The translations under genes and the position numbers were made by a program. From Rhodobacteraceae bacterium NBU2976 (GTDB lineage: Bacteria; Pseudomonadota; Alphaproteobacteria; Rhodobacterales; Rhodobacteraceae): 64,000 nt of DNA. The DNA lies in NCBI GenBank assembly GCA_023630215.1, contig JALPRQ010000001.1, positions 1,860,001 through 1,924,000 on the forward strand, given 5' to 3'. The notes beneath the pieces were generated by a model. It ran no database searches. It was not told the DNA's origin and was given only the letters and a program-made list of their open reading frames with translations. Shown piece after piece: positions 1-9,660 of this stretch (positions are counted from its first letter, which is position 1; each line of letters starts with the position of its first letter).

Positions 1-462
1 CAACCCCCCGGTTGCCTTGGCATGAACATATCCGTCGCGCAAATCCAGCTCGGCACCCAGCGCTTCCAGTCCGGTCAAATGGATATCCACCGGACGCGCA
101 CCAATCGCGCACCCGCCGGGCAAGGACACAACCGCTTCGCCATCACGTGCCAGCATCGGTCCCAACACAAGGATGGACGCCCGCATCTTGCGTACAATGT
201 CATAGTCCGCCTTGTGATTGGATATCCGTTCCGTCCCAATCGCCAGCACTCGTCCGCCTTGCAGACTGGCCACTTCACACCCAAGCGATTCCAGCAACTG
301 CGTCATGGTGCGGATATCTGACAGGCTTGGCGCATTGGTTAGCGTCAGCGGTTCTTCGGACAATAATGCCGCCGGCATCAGTGTCAGACAGGCGTTCTTT
401 GCCCCCGAAATCGGTATCTGCCCGTTCAGACCAGTTCCGCCTTTGACGATGATTTTATCCAT
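1..462 (-). CDS. murA: UDP-N-acetylglucosamine 1-carboxyvinyltransferase, N-terminal part (cut by window edge)
   Basis: MurA transfers enolpyruvate from PEP to UDP-GlcNAc, the first committed step of peptidoglycan synthesis in the cytoplasm. The visible 154 residues begin [20 protein letters not shown] and continue with the family's KNA motif ([15 protein letters not shown]). A stretch reading [21 protein letters not shown], then [13 protein letters not shown], matches the conserved MurA substrate-binding region. The frame is open to base 1, so the C-terminal two thirds lie outside. The ATG at 462 has only a weak AAGGG 9 bases upstream. A small conserved-looking ORF (516-680) lies just upstream on the same strand and may be co-transcribed. 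Family assignment is secure. Confidence 0.95.
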   Translation of the reverse strand, partial: MDKIIVKGGTGLNGQIPISGAKNACLTLMPAALLSEEPLTLTNAPSLSDIRTMTQLLESLGCEVASLQGGRVLAIGTERISNHKADYDIVRKMRASILVLGPMLARDGEAVVSLPGGCAIGARPVDIHLTGLEALGAELDLRDGYVHAKATGGL

Positions 463-515
463 GCCGCTGCCCTTTTAATCTTTCCCAGCCTTTTACGCAG
501 GCTTCAACGATCGGT

Positions 516-680
516 CTAGTCCGAGTTTGAGGAGTTTTTGGGCAGATTGTCCGAAGTTTTGCGCGCTTTGGCCTGCGACTTCCGGCGTTTCAGATTTGCA
601 CGCAGGTTTTCACGAAGGCGAGCAGCGCGCTCTTCCTGTTCTTTCGATCTTGATGTCGTCTGGTCGTTTCGTTTGGTCAT
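516..680 (-). CDS. Small basic hypothetical protein
   Basis: A 54-residue, highly charged soluble protein starting MTKRNDQTTSRSKEQEERAA. It is rich in Arg, Lys and Glu, is predicted helical, and has no signal peptide or membrane segment. An in-frame start exists at 752, but the internal ATG at 680 begins the charged part and leaves a normal gap to tRNA-Thr. It lies 53 bases upstream of murA on the same strand. I recall similar short proteins beside murA in other Rhodobacteraceae, but no function is known to me. The basic composition would allow RNA or DNA binding; that is speculation. Confidence 0.6.
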   Translation of the reverse strand: MTKRNDQTTSRSKEQEERAARLRENLRANLKRRKSQAKARKTSDNLPKNSSNSD

Positions 681-762
681 GAACAGGGCTATATAATTAG
701 ATTTGATTTCCGTCCAGTTACCCCTTGCAATCGTCGGATTTTCCGATATCAAGCGCGCTGTC

Positions 763-837
<75 letters not shown>

Positions 838-1098
838 TCACCAGCATGTTCTCCTTTTTCATCGCCTTGCCGCGATTGACTGGTTCAATCGCCAATTTGT
901 CGGGCGGTTGATACAATCGGAAACGAAACGTTTTTCACTTCTGATCATCCCTTCTGCCAACGTTTCAAAATGACTCACGTGCGAACTTGGCATATCCAAC
1001 AGGAGCGCGAGCTCAATTTATGCCAGCGCTCACATCACAATCGAAGGGAAGATCGGTCTGATCTCGCTTTTCCCTCAGGATTTGGCGATATCTTTACA
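838..1098. other. Intergenic region with no recognised feature
   Basis: About 260 bases between tRNA-Thr and the SRAP gene tail. It holds one 8-bp inverted repeat (GAAACGTT 925-932, AACGTTTC 959-966) with a 26-base gap. ORFs that overlap it are antisense shadows of the SRAP gene. I see no coding, RNA or mobile-element signal. Confidence 0.5.
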
Positions 1099-1767
1099 TT
1101 ATGCGGCAATTGGATCGATCAGTTCACGATAATCGTTCCGAACATTTCCGACGTCCTTGCTGACCCGATGATATCTGATCCGCGAGGGCACGATCCGCTT
1201 TACATCCGAAAGCGTGGTGCCCCCTGTAACCCATTGATCATACGCAGATTCATCAAGGATCACAGGTGTGCGGTGATGAAGGCTGTTCAGTGGCGCGGTC
1301 GCAGGTTCGGTCAGAACAGTAAAGGTATATCCTTCAAAATCCGGCAGCGTGACATGCGAATAAAGACCCGCCAAGCAAAAGGCGGGCATGTTTGTATCAA
1401 CGAAAATGCGATAAGGTTCCTTGTTGGACCATTCGTAATAGCCCTGAACGGGAACCAGGCAATGATGGGTTTTCAACGCGTCCCGGAAGACGGGCTTTTC
1501 ATGTGCTTCTTCGGAGCGCGCGTTAAAGGTGGTGGCTTTCCATTCACCCAGCGGCTTCTTATACCAATGGGGCACCAATCCCCATCGCGCCAAAATGCCT
1601 GTTTTGCCCTGACCGTCATTGATGATGATCGGATGCAGCATGGTCGGCGCAACGTTGTAACTTGATCGTATCGGCGGCACCTGATCGTTCAGACTGTCCA
1701 GAAAGGTGCGCTGGGCGGCAAACAACTCCTCCCAGGTCATGTCACCTGCTATCGCGCGACCACACAT
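1099..1767 (-). CDS. SOS response-associated peptidase (SRAP, YedK/HMCES family)
   Basis: SRAP proteins shield abasic sites in single-stranded DNA by forming a thiazolidine crosslink through Cys2. The 222-residue protein begins MCGR, so Cys2 is exposed after Met removal. Other conserved active-site positions are present: Asn82 in FNARSE, Glu112 in GYYEW and His164 in LHHRTPVIL. Length is normal. The ATG at 1767 is 3 bases after the stop of the acyl-CoA synthetase gene, so the two are probably co-transcribed, though no functional link is obvious. No LexA box was recognised. Intact and confidently assigned. Confidence 0.93.
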   Translation of the reverse strand: MCGRAIAGDMTWEELFAAQRTFLDSLNDQVPPIRSSYNVAPTMLHPIIINDGQGKTGILARWGLVPHWYKKPLGEWKATTFNARSEEAHEKPVFRDALKTHHCLVPVQGYYEWSNKEPYRIFVDTNMPAFCLAGLYSHVTLPDFEGYTFTVLTEPATAPLNSLHHRTPVILDESAYDQWVTGGTTLSDVKRIVPSRIRYHRVSKDVGNVRNDYRELIDPIAA

Positions 1768-1770
1768 TCG

Positions 1771-3681
1771 TCAGGCATTCTCCCACGGTGAAGAGAACCC
1801 TCCCAACACGGCTCCGATCTGCTCGTCCGACAGGTCCGCAGAGGCTTTGTTAACCAAGGCGACCAACCCCAATTTCTTGTCTTCATAGACTGACACAACA
1901 TTTGCCTTCAGCCCGGCCTTGGCCAGAGTCTCGTCAAAGACACGTTTGATGGCCAGTTTGCGCAAATCGTTTTTCAGGATTTTTCCAACGGCGGTCTTTG
2001 GCAACATGTCGACAATCTCAACGTATTTTGGAATTGCACTGCGTTCCCCGATATGGCGCGAGGCGTAGTCCAACAATTCCTCTGGTGTTGCCGATGCCCC
2101 ATCAACCAATTCCACATAGGCACAGGGCAGTTCGCCGGCATGAATGTCCGGTTGCCCGATCGCACCGACAACGGAAACCGCTGGATGTCCAGATAAGGCT
2201 TCTTCGATAATTGCGGGATCGATATTGTGGCCGCCACGGATAATCAAATCCTTGGCACGCCCTGTGATCCATAGATACCCGTCAGAGTCCAACCGTCCAA
2301 GGTCACCGGTGCGCAAATATTTCTGATCCGCAAACAGCCCGACATTGCGGTCAGGCTCGGCATAGGTTCCCCCTGCGATCACACCGGGATTGTTAACACA
2401 GATTTCGCCGATTTCATCAACGTCACAATCTTTGGTAACATTGCCATCGGCATCACAATGGAGGATTTTCACGTCGGTATAAGGAAACGGTATCCCAACC
2501 GAGCCGACTTTTCGCTCGCCTGCTGGCGGGTTGATTGCGACAAGACAAGTCGCTTCCGTCATTCCATAACCTTCCAGGATTTTTACCCCTGTCGCGGCCT
2601 CGAACTTGCGAAACAATTCCAATGGTAACGGCGCTGAACCACATACCGCATAGCGCAATGTTGACACGTCGGCATTCACCGGACGCTGCATTAACGCTGC
2701 GGCGGCGGTCGGCACCGTGATCAGGAACGTGACACGATAGCGTTCAATCAACTTCCAGAAATTGTCAAATACCCCTTCGCCGCGATATCCCTGCGGCGTT
2801 ACCAGAACCATATGGGCGCCGGATGCCAAACACGAAGATAAGACCGGATAAGCGGCAAACACGTGGAAAAGCGGCAGCGGACATATCAGAACGTCGTTCT
2901 GCGTAAAAATATACGAATACCCGCACCATCCGTTATAAAGGATACCGGAATGCCGATGTTGGACCACTTTGGGCATGCCGGTTGTGCCGCCAGTGTGGAA
3001 ATAGGCACAAATCCGGTCATCCAGATTTTCGGCAAATGATAATGCGTCGGACTTTTCCCCGTCCAAAGCACTGTTGAAATCCATGACTTTTGCCGAACCA
3101 CCTTCGACCCGTTTGGGACGCACCAATGGGACAATCCAACTGGTTGGTGGGGACAGGTATCGTTTCAGGTCGACCTCCAGCACCGTTTCGACAGACGAGG
3201 CATTCGCAACAGCGCGTGTGACTTTTGCGTTAACATCGGATTTTGGAAAAGGCGCTAAGGTGACCACGACCTTGGCCTTGGTTTCGTCAAGGATGGCCGT
3301 TATCTGGTCTTCGTCCAACAGGGGGTTGATTGGATTGACAATTCCGGCGGTTGCGCCGCCCAGCAATGTAACCGCGGTTTCCAATGCATTCGGAAGGATA
3401 TAAGCCACCACATCCGTTTCCCCGACCCCCAGTTTGCGAAACAGATTGGCGGCCTGTGTGACCCGGGCCTTTAACGCCGTCCAGTTCAGCGTAACGGATT
3501 TTTCTTTTGGGCCGGATTTTATCTGAAAGGATATGGCCGGGCGCTCACCAAATTCGCCTGCGGTCAAAGCCACCTGTTGATACAGGGTTTTGGCTTCGAA
3601 CCGTGCCTCGACCGGCATTTCGTTTTCGATATCTATCTTGTCGGCCAGCGTTGCCACGGCCTTGAATCTTGGATTGTTCAC
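1771..3681 (-). CDS. Acyl-CoA synthetase (AMP-forming)
   Basis: An adenylate-forming ligase that activates a carboxylic acid, probably fatty or aryl, through an acyl-AMP to acyl-CoA. It carries the P-loop-like YFHTGGTTGMPK (around residue 230), EGYGMTE, the TGDLGRLDSDGYLWITGR hinge region and RGGHNIDP. The start was placed at the GTG at 3681 rather than 3690 because GGGAGG sits 8 bases upstream of it; the GTG at 3690 overlaps that ribosome site. The product is about 636 residues with a longer N-terminus than classical FadD. It heads a likely operon with the SRAP gene. Chain-length preference cannot be read from the sequence. Confidence 0.88.
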   Translation of the reverse strand: MNNPRFKAVATLADKIDIENEMPVEARFEAKTLYQQVALTAGEFGERPAISFQIKSGPKEKSVTLNWTALKARVTQAANLFRKLGVGETDVVAYILPNALETAVTLLGGATAGIVNPINPLLDEDQITAILDETKAKVVVTLAPFPKSDVNAKVTRAVANASSVETVLEVDLKRYLSPPTSWIVPLVRPKRVEGGSAKVMDFNSALDGEKSDALSFAENLDDRICAYFHTGGTTGMPKVVQHRHSGILYNGWCGYSYIFTQNDVLICPLPLFHVFAAYPVLSSCLASGAHMVLVTPQGYRGEGVFDNFWKLIERYRVTFLITVPTAAAALMQRPVNADVSTLRYAVCGSAPLPLELFRKFEAATGVKILEGYGMTEATCLVAINPPAGERKVGSVGIPFPYTDVKILHCDADGNVTKDCDVDEIGEICVNNPGVIAGGTYAEPDRNVGLFADQKYLRTGDLGRLDSDGYLWITGRAKDLIIRGGHNIDPAIIEEALSGHPAVSVVGAIGQPDIHAGELPCAYVELVDGASATPEELLDYASRHIGERSAIPKYVEIVDMLPKTAVGKILKNDLRKLAIKRVFDETLAKAGLKANVVSVYEDKKLGLVALVNKASADLSDEQIGAVLGGFSSPWENA

Positions 3682-3740
3682 TAAAGGCACCTCCCACAGC
3701 GCTTTTCGCGTATTTAGGAGGTATGTTGCGGTAACATTAT

Positions 3741-5570
3741 CTATTTAGCAAGAATTTCCGTCGCGTCCTTTTGGGATTTGGCTTTTGACTTGCCATCAGT
3801 AAATTGCAGTTTGGCAAGTCGCGCGTAAAGCCCACCCTGGGCAACCAGGGTATCGTGATCCCCCTCCGAGACAATCTGACCTTCGTCAAGAACGACAATA
3901 CGATCGGCCTTTTTCACGGTTGCCAAACGGTGTGCGATAATGATCGTTGTGCGGTCTTTAGCCAAACGTTCAACCGCTTGCTGCACCAGCAATTCGCTTT
4001 CCGCATCCAGTGACGAGGTGGCCTCGTCCAACAGCAGGATCGGCGAGTCCCTTAGGATCGCCCGTGCGATTGCCACACGTTGCTTTTGCCCGCCCGACAA
4101 CATGATGCCCCGTTCACCGACATAGGACTGATATCCCTGCGGCAACCCCGAAATAAAATCATGCGCAGCGGCCGCTTTTGCGGCTTCGATAACCTCTTCG
4201 TCCGTCGCTGACGCACGACCGAACCGGATATTCTCCATCGCGGTGGTTGCGAAAATCACCGGATCTTGTGGGACCAAAGCAAAGGCACGACGGAAATCGT
4301 CGCGCTTCATCGTTTCGATACCGATATCGTCAATCTGAATCTGACCGGAATCCGGATCAAAAAAGCGCATCATCAACTGGAACATCGTCGATTTACCCGC
4401 GCCGCTTGGCCCCACCAAGGCAACCGTTTCCCCGGGTTTGATATGAAGATTCAATTCGTTGATGGCCCTGACTTCCGGTCGCGCGGGATAGGTGAACGTG
4501 ACATCCACAAACTTCACGTCTCCGGTGGCGCGCTCGGGCGCTGGGACCGGGTTTTCCGGGTCTTTGATCACATCTTCGGCTTCGATCAATTCGATCAAGC
4601 GTTCGGTTGCCCCGGCGGCGCGTTGCAACTCTCCCCAGATTTCCGCAAGCGCGGCGACCGCGCCTGAAAGCATCACGGAATAGATCAGGAATTGGACCAA
4701 TTCACCGGGTGTCATCAGGCCATTGATCACGTCCCGCGCCCCCATCCACAGGATGCCAACAACACCTGTAAAGACCAGAAAGATCACGGATACGGTTAAG
4801 ATCGCACGGGTCACAATACGACGGCGTGCGGCATCAAACGCATCTTCGGTCAGACGGTTGAAACTGCCGCGTGTCTGCGCTTCGTTCGTGTAGGCTTGGA
4901 CCGTCTGTGCGGCCAATAGCGCTTCGGAGGCTTCACCCGAACTGGCGGCAATTTTATCCTGACTTTCACGGCTTAGCGCACGCAGTTTGCGGCCCAGAAA
5001 CAGGATCGGCATCACCACCAACGGGATCATGACCACCACCAGCCCTGTCATCCGCATTGACGTCAGAGCCATGAAGATAATCCCACCAAATAACAACAAA
5101 GCATTTCGCAGTGCGACAGAGATTGACGATGAAATCACCGACAGAATAAGCGTCGTGTCAGTCGTCAATCGGGACAACACCTCGCCGGTCAGAATTTTTT
5201 CATAGAACGCCGGGCTTAAGCCGATCACCTTGTTATAAACCGCCATACGTACATCTGCGATGACCCGTTCCCCCAGCCGGGTCACGAAATAGAAACGCAG
5301 ACCGGTACCAAAGGCCAATGCGCCCGTGACCAATATCGTCAGCCCAAAATACAAGTCCATCTGAGCCAGCCGTTCCATGGTGAACCCATCCACCACCTCG
5401 CGGACCGCAATCGGAAGGATCAATGAAACAACTGCCGTGAATACCAGCGTCACAACCGCAGCGATCAACAGCCGGCGATAGGGCTTGATAAACGGATACA
5501 AGCCAAACAGCGGGCTAAGCGAGTCGGATTTGAATCGCTCTTCCTCTTCGGACAGGTCTTTGGGGGCCAT
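3741..5570 (-). CDS. ABC exporter, fused membrane and ATPase domains (MsbA-like half transporter)
   Basis: A 609-residue half transporter that would act as a dimer in the inner membrane. Six membrane helices occupy roughly residues 30-310. The nucleotide-binding domain follows, with Walker A GPSGAGKST, signature LSGGQKQR, Walker B ILLLDEATSSLD and the switch histidine in IIIAHRLAT. The start at 5570 (MAPKDLS) has AAGGA 7 bases upstream; a longer frame to 5633 lacks support and runs into the divergent promoter. The closest recognisable type is the lipid/multidrug ABCB group. Substrate unknown. Divergent from the PfkB kinase. Confidence 0.9.
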   Translation of the reverse strand: MAPKDLSEEEERFKSDSLSPLFGLYPFIKPYRRLLIAAVVTLVFTAVVSLILPIAVREVVDGFTMERLAQMDLYFGLTILVTGALAFGTGLRFYFVTRLGERVIADVRMAVYNKVIGLSPAFYEKILTGEVLSRLTTDTTLILSVISSSISVALRNALLLFGGIIFMALTSMRMTGLVVVMIPLVVMPILFLGRKLRALSRESQDKIAASSGEASEALLAAQTVQAYTNEAQTRGSFNRLTEDAFDAARRRIVTRAILTVSVIFLVFTGVVGILWMGARDVINGLMTPGELVQFLIYSVMLSGAVAALAEIWGELQRAAGATERLIELIEAEDVIKDPENPVPAPERATGDVKFVDVTFTYPARPEVRAINELNLHIKPGETVALVGPSGAGKSTMFQLMMRFFDPDSGQIQIDDIGIETMKRDDFRRAFALVPQDPVIFATTAMENIRFGRASATDEEVIEAAKAAAAHDFISGLPQGYQSYVGERGIMLSGGQKQRVAIARAILRDSPILLLDEATSSLDAESELLVQQAVERLAKDRTTIIIAHRLATVKKADRIVVLDEGQIVSEGDHDTLVAQGGLYARLAKLQFTDGKSKAKSQKDATEILAK

Positions 5571-5687
5571 GACTATTCCTTGAATTAGGGGTTCGCACAG
5601 AACTAGGGTCATTTGACTGTCCAGACAAGACACTATTGCTGCGACCTGGCTTGGATAGTAAACGATCCCAACATACGGGAGGACAAA

Positions 5688-6620
5688 ATGATCGTGATCG
5701 GCGGCGAAAATCTTATCGATTTTATTCAGGTCGGGATTGATGACGGGATACCAACCTACAAGGCCATGCCCGGGGGATCGCCATTTAATATTGCCATGGC
5801 GATTGGCCGACAGAACGTGAATGTTGGGTATCTTACGCCGGTATCATCGGATCCTTTGGGAAATCTGCTGGCCGCACGGCTGATGGACTCGGACGTGACC
5901 TTGTTAAGCCCACGACGCACGGAACCAACGTCGCTGGCAGTGGTCGCGCTGGAACATGGCGTGGCCGCCTATCAGTTTTATCGCCAGCAGACGGCGGAAC
6001 GGATGATAACCCCTGATGGGCTGGTCGCGGCGACGCCAGACTCTGTCAGTGCGATATGTCTGGGATCCTTGGCGATTACGGATGGAACTGACGCGGAAAT
6101 CTGGGCAAAGCATTATTGCGATTTGAAAAATCAACAGGTGTTTACCGCACTTGATCCCAATATCCGCGCCGCCTTCATTCATGACCGCGCGGCTTACGAG
6201 AAACGTCTTGATCACATTTTGCATCACACCGACCTGTTGAAATGCAGCGATGAAGACCTGGCTTGGCTGATCCCGGACCTTCCGTTTGACCAAGCGGCGG
6301 AACAATTTGCCAAACGTTCCAGCGCAGCGCTGGTCGTGGTCACACGCGGTGGTGACGGCGCGATTGCCCTGTTCAATGGCGCACGGATAGAGGTTCCCGC
6401 AGCCCCCCTCGCCAATCTTGTTGATACGGTTGGTGCCGGGGACACATTTATGGCCACGCTTTTGGCAACGCTATCACATTGGGACGCCCTGTCCCGATCG
6501 GCGTTGATGGGCTTGGACGCTGATCAGATTCGACAGCTGATTGCGCGTGCCGCCAAAGCAGCGGCGATAAATTGCAGCCGAAGCGGGTGTAACCCCCCAC
6601 ATCTTTCCGAATTAGAGTAA
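5688..6620 (+). CDS. PfkB-family carbohydrate kinase (fructokinase-like)
   Basis: A 310-residue ribokinase-type sugar kinase. The N-terminal MIVIGGENLIDF and GGSPFNIAMAIGR form the sugar-binding part, and DTVGAGDTFMATLL (around residue 245) is the family signature with the catalytic Asp and anion hole. The start at 5688 has GGGAGG 5 bases upstream; an in-frame ATG at 5613 lacks one and overlaps the divergent gene. It stands alone with no adjacent sugar transporter. Fructose is the likeliest substrate from overall resemblance, but 2-keto-3-deoxygluconate or another sugar is possible. Confidence 0.88.
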   Translation: MIVIGGENLIDFIQVGIDDGIPTYKAMPGGSPFNIAMAIGRQNVNVGYLTPVSSDPLGNLLAARLMDSDVTLLSPRRTEPTSLAVVALEHGVAAYQFYRQQTAERMITPDGLVAATPDSVSAICLGSLAITDGTDAEIWAKHYCDLKNQQVFTALDPNIRAAFIHDRAAYEKRLDHILHHTDLLKCSDEDLAWLIPDLPFDQAAEQFAKRSSAALVVVTRGGDGAIALFNGARIEVPAAPLANLVDTVGAGDTFMATLLATLSHWDALSRSALMGLDADQIRQLIARAAKAAAINCSRSGCNPPHLSELE

Positions 6621-6736
6621 CCCGTAAATACCTGTTATCGTTATTATTTCCTTCTATATGACTTTTTGACGATTTTGGTCATTGTGTTTTTTCCGATTTC
6701 CCCATACCTCTCTTGGGGAAAGAAGGAACAGTACTG

Positions 6737-7345
6737 ATGCCTAAACATTTTTCAGAGACCGAACGCCAAATACTCGTCGAACAACTTCTGAACGCCGGGT
6801 TTGAACATTTCACCAAATTCGGACTGCGCGCTGTGCGCGTCGAGGATCTGTGCCGCGCGGTCGGAATTGCAAAAGGGTCGTTTTACCTGTTCTTCCAGTC
6901 CAAAGAGGATTTGTTCATGGCCATCGCCGAGTCCCGCGACTCCGCCTATCGCGAGACAATGTCAGACATGGCGGATGCGCATAAAGGATCGTCGCGTGAC
7001 TTTGTCGAAGCCCTTTATCTCTATATGATAGAGGCGTTGCGAACCGATCCGATCATGGATGTTGTCATCCGCCCGGGCGAATTCGAATACCTGTTGCGCA
7101 AACTCCCACCAGAAAGACTTGCGAAACATCAGGAAAAAGATTTGGCCTATTTTCAAAAAACTGGGCCGTCATGGATTGCCAAAGGTCTGATCCGCCAGGT
7201 CGACCCAAATCTGATCAACGAACTGTTGATCCCGGTTGTCTGCGTGATCACACGACGGGACACGCTCCCCACCGCACAATATGAAGCCGCGCTGAACCAT
7301 CTGAAAACACTGTTTGTCAGCAGTCTGGCCCTGACGGAGGCATAA
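6737..7345 (+). CDS. TetR-family transcriptional regulator of the adjacent ABC exporter
   Basis: A 202-residue one-domain repressor type. The N-terminal helix-turn-helix reads GLRAVRVEDLCRAVGIAKGSFYLFFQSKEDLF (residues about 28-60, shown in part), typical of TetR. The C-terminal ligand domain is divergent. The ATG at 6737 has GAAGGA upstream. The stop abuts the ATG of the ABC ATPase gene (TAA then ATG), so regulator and transporter form one operon, which implies autoregulation and induction by the transported compound. No operator palindrome was identified with confidence in 6621-6736. Confidence 0.88.
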   Translation: MPKHFSETERQILVEQLLNAGFEHFTKFGLRAVRVEDLCRAVGIAKGSFYLFFQSKEDLFMAIAESRDSAYRETMSDMADAHKGSSRDFVEALYLYMIEALRTDPIMDVVIRPGEFEYLLRKLPPERLAKHQEKDLAYFQKTGPSWIAKGLIRQVDPNLINELLIPVVCVITRRDTLPTAQYEAALNHLKTLFVSSLALTEA

Positions 7346-8182
7346 ATGATCCATGTTGAAAACCTTAGCTATGTGTATCCAAACGCCAAGACACCAACCT
7401 TGTCCGGACTAAGCTTCTCCATCGCCAAAGGCGAGGTATTTGGTTTGCTTGGCCCGTCGGGCGCCGGAAAAAGCACAACACAGAAAATTCTGATGGGGCT
7501 GCTGCCCGGCTTTAGCGGAACGGCACAGGTGTTGGGGGCACCGGTTGGCACGTTGGGGCGATCCTTTTACGAAAAAATTGGCGTCAGCTTTGAATTGCCA
7601 ACACTGTATCTGCGTCTGACAGCGGCCGAGAATCTGCGGCTGTTTGCATCGCTATTCGACCGCCCTACCCGCGATATCCACGAAATTCTGGCGCTGGTGG
7701 ATTTGGATGTCGATGCCGACAAACGGGTCGAGGCGTTTTCCAAAGGGATGAAAATGCGCCTGAACCTGTGTCGCGCCTTGCTGCACGATCCCGACATTTT
7801 ATTCCTTGATGAACCCACCACCGGGCAGGACCCGGCGCGCGCACGAACAACGCGGGAGTTGATCTTGCGTCTGAAATCCGAAGGAAAGACGATTTTCCTG
7901 ACGACCCATAATATGGCCGAAGCCGACGAAATCTGTGATCGTGTGGCGTTTCTGGCAGCCGGCCATATCCCGGTATCGGGGGCCCCTGCTGATTTGAAAC
8001 GCCAATATGGGCGGCGCGAATTGCTGGTGACAACAACGTCCGGACCCCATCATTTCGCAATGGAGGGGTTGGGGACAAATCGTGATTTCTTGCAATTGTT
8101 AACGTCGGATCAGATCGTCTCGCTTCATACACAGGAAGCCTCGCTCGATGATGTGTTTATCAAGGCAACCGCACATGTCTAG
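7346..8182 (+). CDS. ABC-2 type exporter, ATP-binding subunit
   Basis: A 278-residue ATPase with Walker A GPSGAGKST (about residues 35-43), a degenerate signature FSKGMKMRL, Walker B ILFLDEPTTGQD and the switch histidine in FLTTHNMAEAD. The C-terminal tail is typical of drug or polysaccharide ABC-2 ATPases. It overlaps the first permease gene by 8 bases (ATGTCTAG), indicating translational coupling. TetR regulator, ATPase and two six-helix permeases match the general layout of ABC exporters annotated as fluoroquinolone or antibiotic transporters; the real substrate is unknown. Confidence 0.9.
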   Translation: MIHVENLSYVYPNAKTPTLSGLSFSIAKGEVFGLLGPSGAGKSTTQKILMGLLPGFSGTAQVLGAPVGTLGRSFYEKIGVSFELPTLYLRLTAAENLRLFASLFDRPTRDIHEILALVDLDVDADKRVEAFSKGMKMRLNLCRALLHDPDILFLDEPTTGQDPARARTTRELILRLKSEGKTIFLTTHNMAEADEICDRVAFLAAGHIPVSGAPADLKRQYGRRELLVTTTSGPHHFAMEGLGTNRDFLQLLTSDQIVSLHTQEASLDDVFIKATAHV

Positions 8183-8870
8183 GCGTTTGACCACCCTCCT
8201 CCGCCATGATTTCCGGATGGAGAAATCTTACGGTATCTTCGCGGCTTACGGTTTTATTATCGCGATCTATGTGGCGATCTTATATCTGGCGGCGGACCGT
8301 ATCCCAGCTTGGGTTGTTGCAGTGATCATCTATACTGACCCAACCGTTCTGGGTTTCTTTTTTCTCGGCGGCATGATGATGCTGGAGAAATCTGAAAATG
8401 TCCGGCAAGCGCTGGCAATGACGCCCGTGTCCGCCCGCGAATACATCCTATCGAAATTTTTGACGCTTACGCTTGTCGCGTTGATAGCTGTGGCGTTGCT
8501 GGGCTGGCTGTCGGGCAAGGCGAACATGGTGTTACTTCTGGTCAGTGTGATCCCGGCATCGTTGTTCTTTGTCAGCATCGGTGTGCTGGTGGCACGCCGG
8601 ATGAAGACAGTGACGGGGTATCTGATCGGATCGATCCCGATCATCGTGCCACTGGTTGCGCCGATGTTTCTGGTTCTGATCGACCCATTTCCAATTGGGC
8701 TAAATCTGATCCCGACAACCGCACAATTTTGGCTGATGCTGGTGGCGATGGGCACGTTTACCGCCACATTGGCGCAGATTGGATTCGCCCTGATGATTAG
8801 CGTCCTGTCGGCGCTAACTGCCTTTTGGCTCGCCTGCCGAGACCTGGCACAGGAGTTTGGCACAAAATGA
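8175..8870 (+). CDS. ABC-2 type exporter, permease subunit 1
   Basis: A 231-residue integral membrane protein with about six hydrophobic helices, for example around IFAAYGFIIAIYVAILYLAA and the run near VALIAVALLGWLSG. The start is the ATG at 8175 inside the end of the ATPase gene. The motif MTPVSAREYILSKF after the second helix is the coupling-helix region typical of this ABC-2 subgroup. Its stop overlaps the next permease ATG (ATGA), so the two probably form a heterodimeric channel with the ATPase. Confidence 0.82.
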   Translation: MSRRLTTLLRHDFRMEKSYGIFAAYGFIIAIYVAILYLAADRIPAWVVAVIIYTDPTVLGFFFLGGMMMLEKSENVRQALAMTPVSAREYILSKFLTLTLVALIAVALLGWLSGKANMVLLLVSVIPASLFFVSIGVLVARRMKTVTGYLIGSIPIIVPLVAPMFLVLIDPFPIGLNLIPTTAQFWLMLVAMGTFTATLAQIGFALMISVLSALTAFWLACRDLAQEFGTK

Positions 8871-9601
8871 CCATAGCCGGATTTCTGAAACCCTACCAGT
8901 TCGTGCGCCTTATTCGCGCAGATGCGCAGAATGTCAGCCGCGACCCGATCCTGATTATGATGATCGTCCTTGGCTTCGTCGCGCCGATCCTGCTGATTTT
9001 TTTTCGGGACAAATTGGATATCTGGGCAGAAAATACGCTGGGGATCAGCGTGTTGTCCCAATATGTTTCGATAATTGCCGCCGCCGCACCCAGCGTTCTG
9101 ATTGGCTGGGTTGCGGGGTTTCTCTTGCTCGAAGATCGTGACGACGGGCCGTTGTTGGCAATGGAAACCACACCGATCGGAAAGATGGGATTTATCTATT
9201 ACCGTCTAACGGTCGCCTTTGTGTTGACCTTCGCCATCTCATTGATCGCCGCCGAAATGCTGCTGCTGGTCGGCTGGGCTGTTCGCCTGCTATTCGCGCT
9301 ACTTGTTGGGCTGGAAAGCGCGATCATCGCCCTGTTCCTGCTTGCACTCGCACGAAACAAGGTTGAAGGACTGGCCTTGTCAAAACTGATCAATGTCAGC
9401 CTGCTGATCCCGCTTTTGGCAATCATCCCTTCGTTTTTCCGCTACGCGGGTGGTATTTTCCCGACCTATTGGCTGGGCGAGATGTTTGTCTGGTCCGATG
9501 TTGCCCCTGCCGGGTTAACGCTGTCCCTGCTGTTCGCGGCAGTTGCGCATCTGGTCTGGCTGATTGGTATGACCCGTCTTACTGCCCGTCGCCTCGGCTG
9601 A
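8867..9601 (+). CDS. ABC-2 type exporter, permease subunit 2
   Basis: A 244-residue membrane protein with about six helices. The N-terminal cytoplasmic segment (FLKPYQFVRLIRADAQNVSR) precedes the first helix. ETTPIGKMGFIYYRL matches the coupling-region pattern of subunit 1, suggesting the two permeases are distant paralogues. The ATG at 8867 overlaps the upstream stop by four bases; the longer frame from 8825 has no ribosome site. Last gene of the TetR-ABC operon; the next gene starts 59 bases later with its own strong ribosome site. Confidence 0.82.
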   Translation: MTIAGFLKPYQFVRLIRADAQNVSRDPILIMMIVLGFVAPILLIFFRDKLDIWAENTLGISVLSQYVSIIAAAAPSVLIGWVAGFLLLEDRDDGPLLAMETTPIGKMGFIYYRLTVAFVLTFAISLIAAEMLLLVGWAVRLLFALLVGLESAIIALFLLALARNKVEGLALSKLINVSLLIPLLAIIPSFFRYAGGIFPTYWLGEMFVWSDVAPAGLTLSLLFAAVAHLVWLIGMTRLTARRLG

Positions 9602-9660
9602 GGGCTTGTGCGTACCAAACCCTCTCGCTAGTATGATCGCTAATACAAAGGGAGGATATC

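Noticed and set aside
925-966. Inverted repeat GAAACGTT/AACGTTTC after tRNA-Thr
   Set aside because: Only 8 bp with a 26-base gap, no T-run and no gene start at a suitable distance.
970-1665. Long plus-strand ORF of 231 residues
   Set aside because: It is antisense to the SRAP gene, whose active-site residues are intact; the ORF has no recognisable domain or ribosome site.
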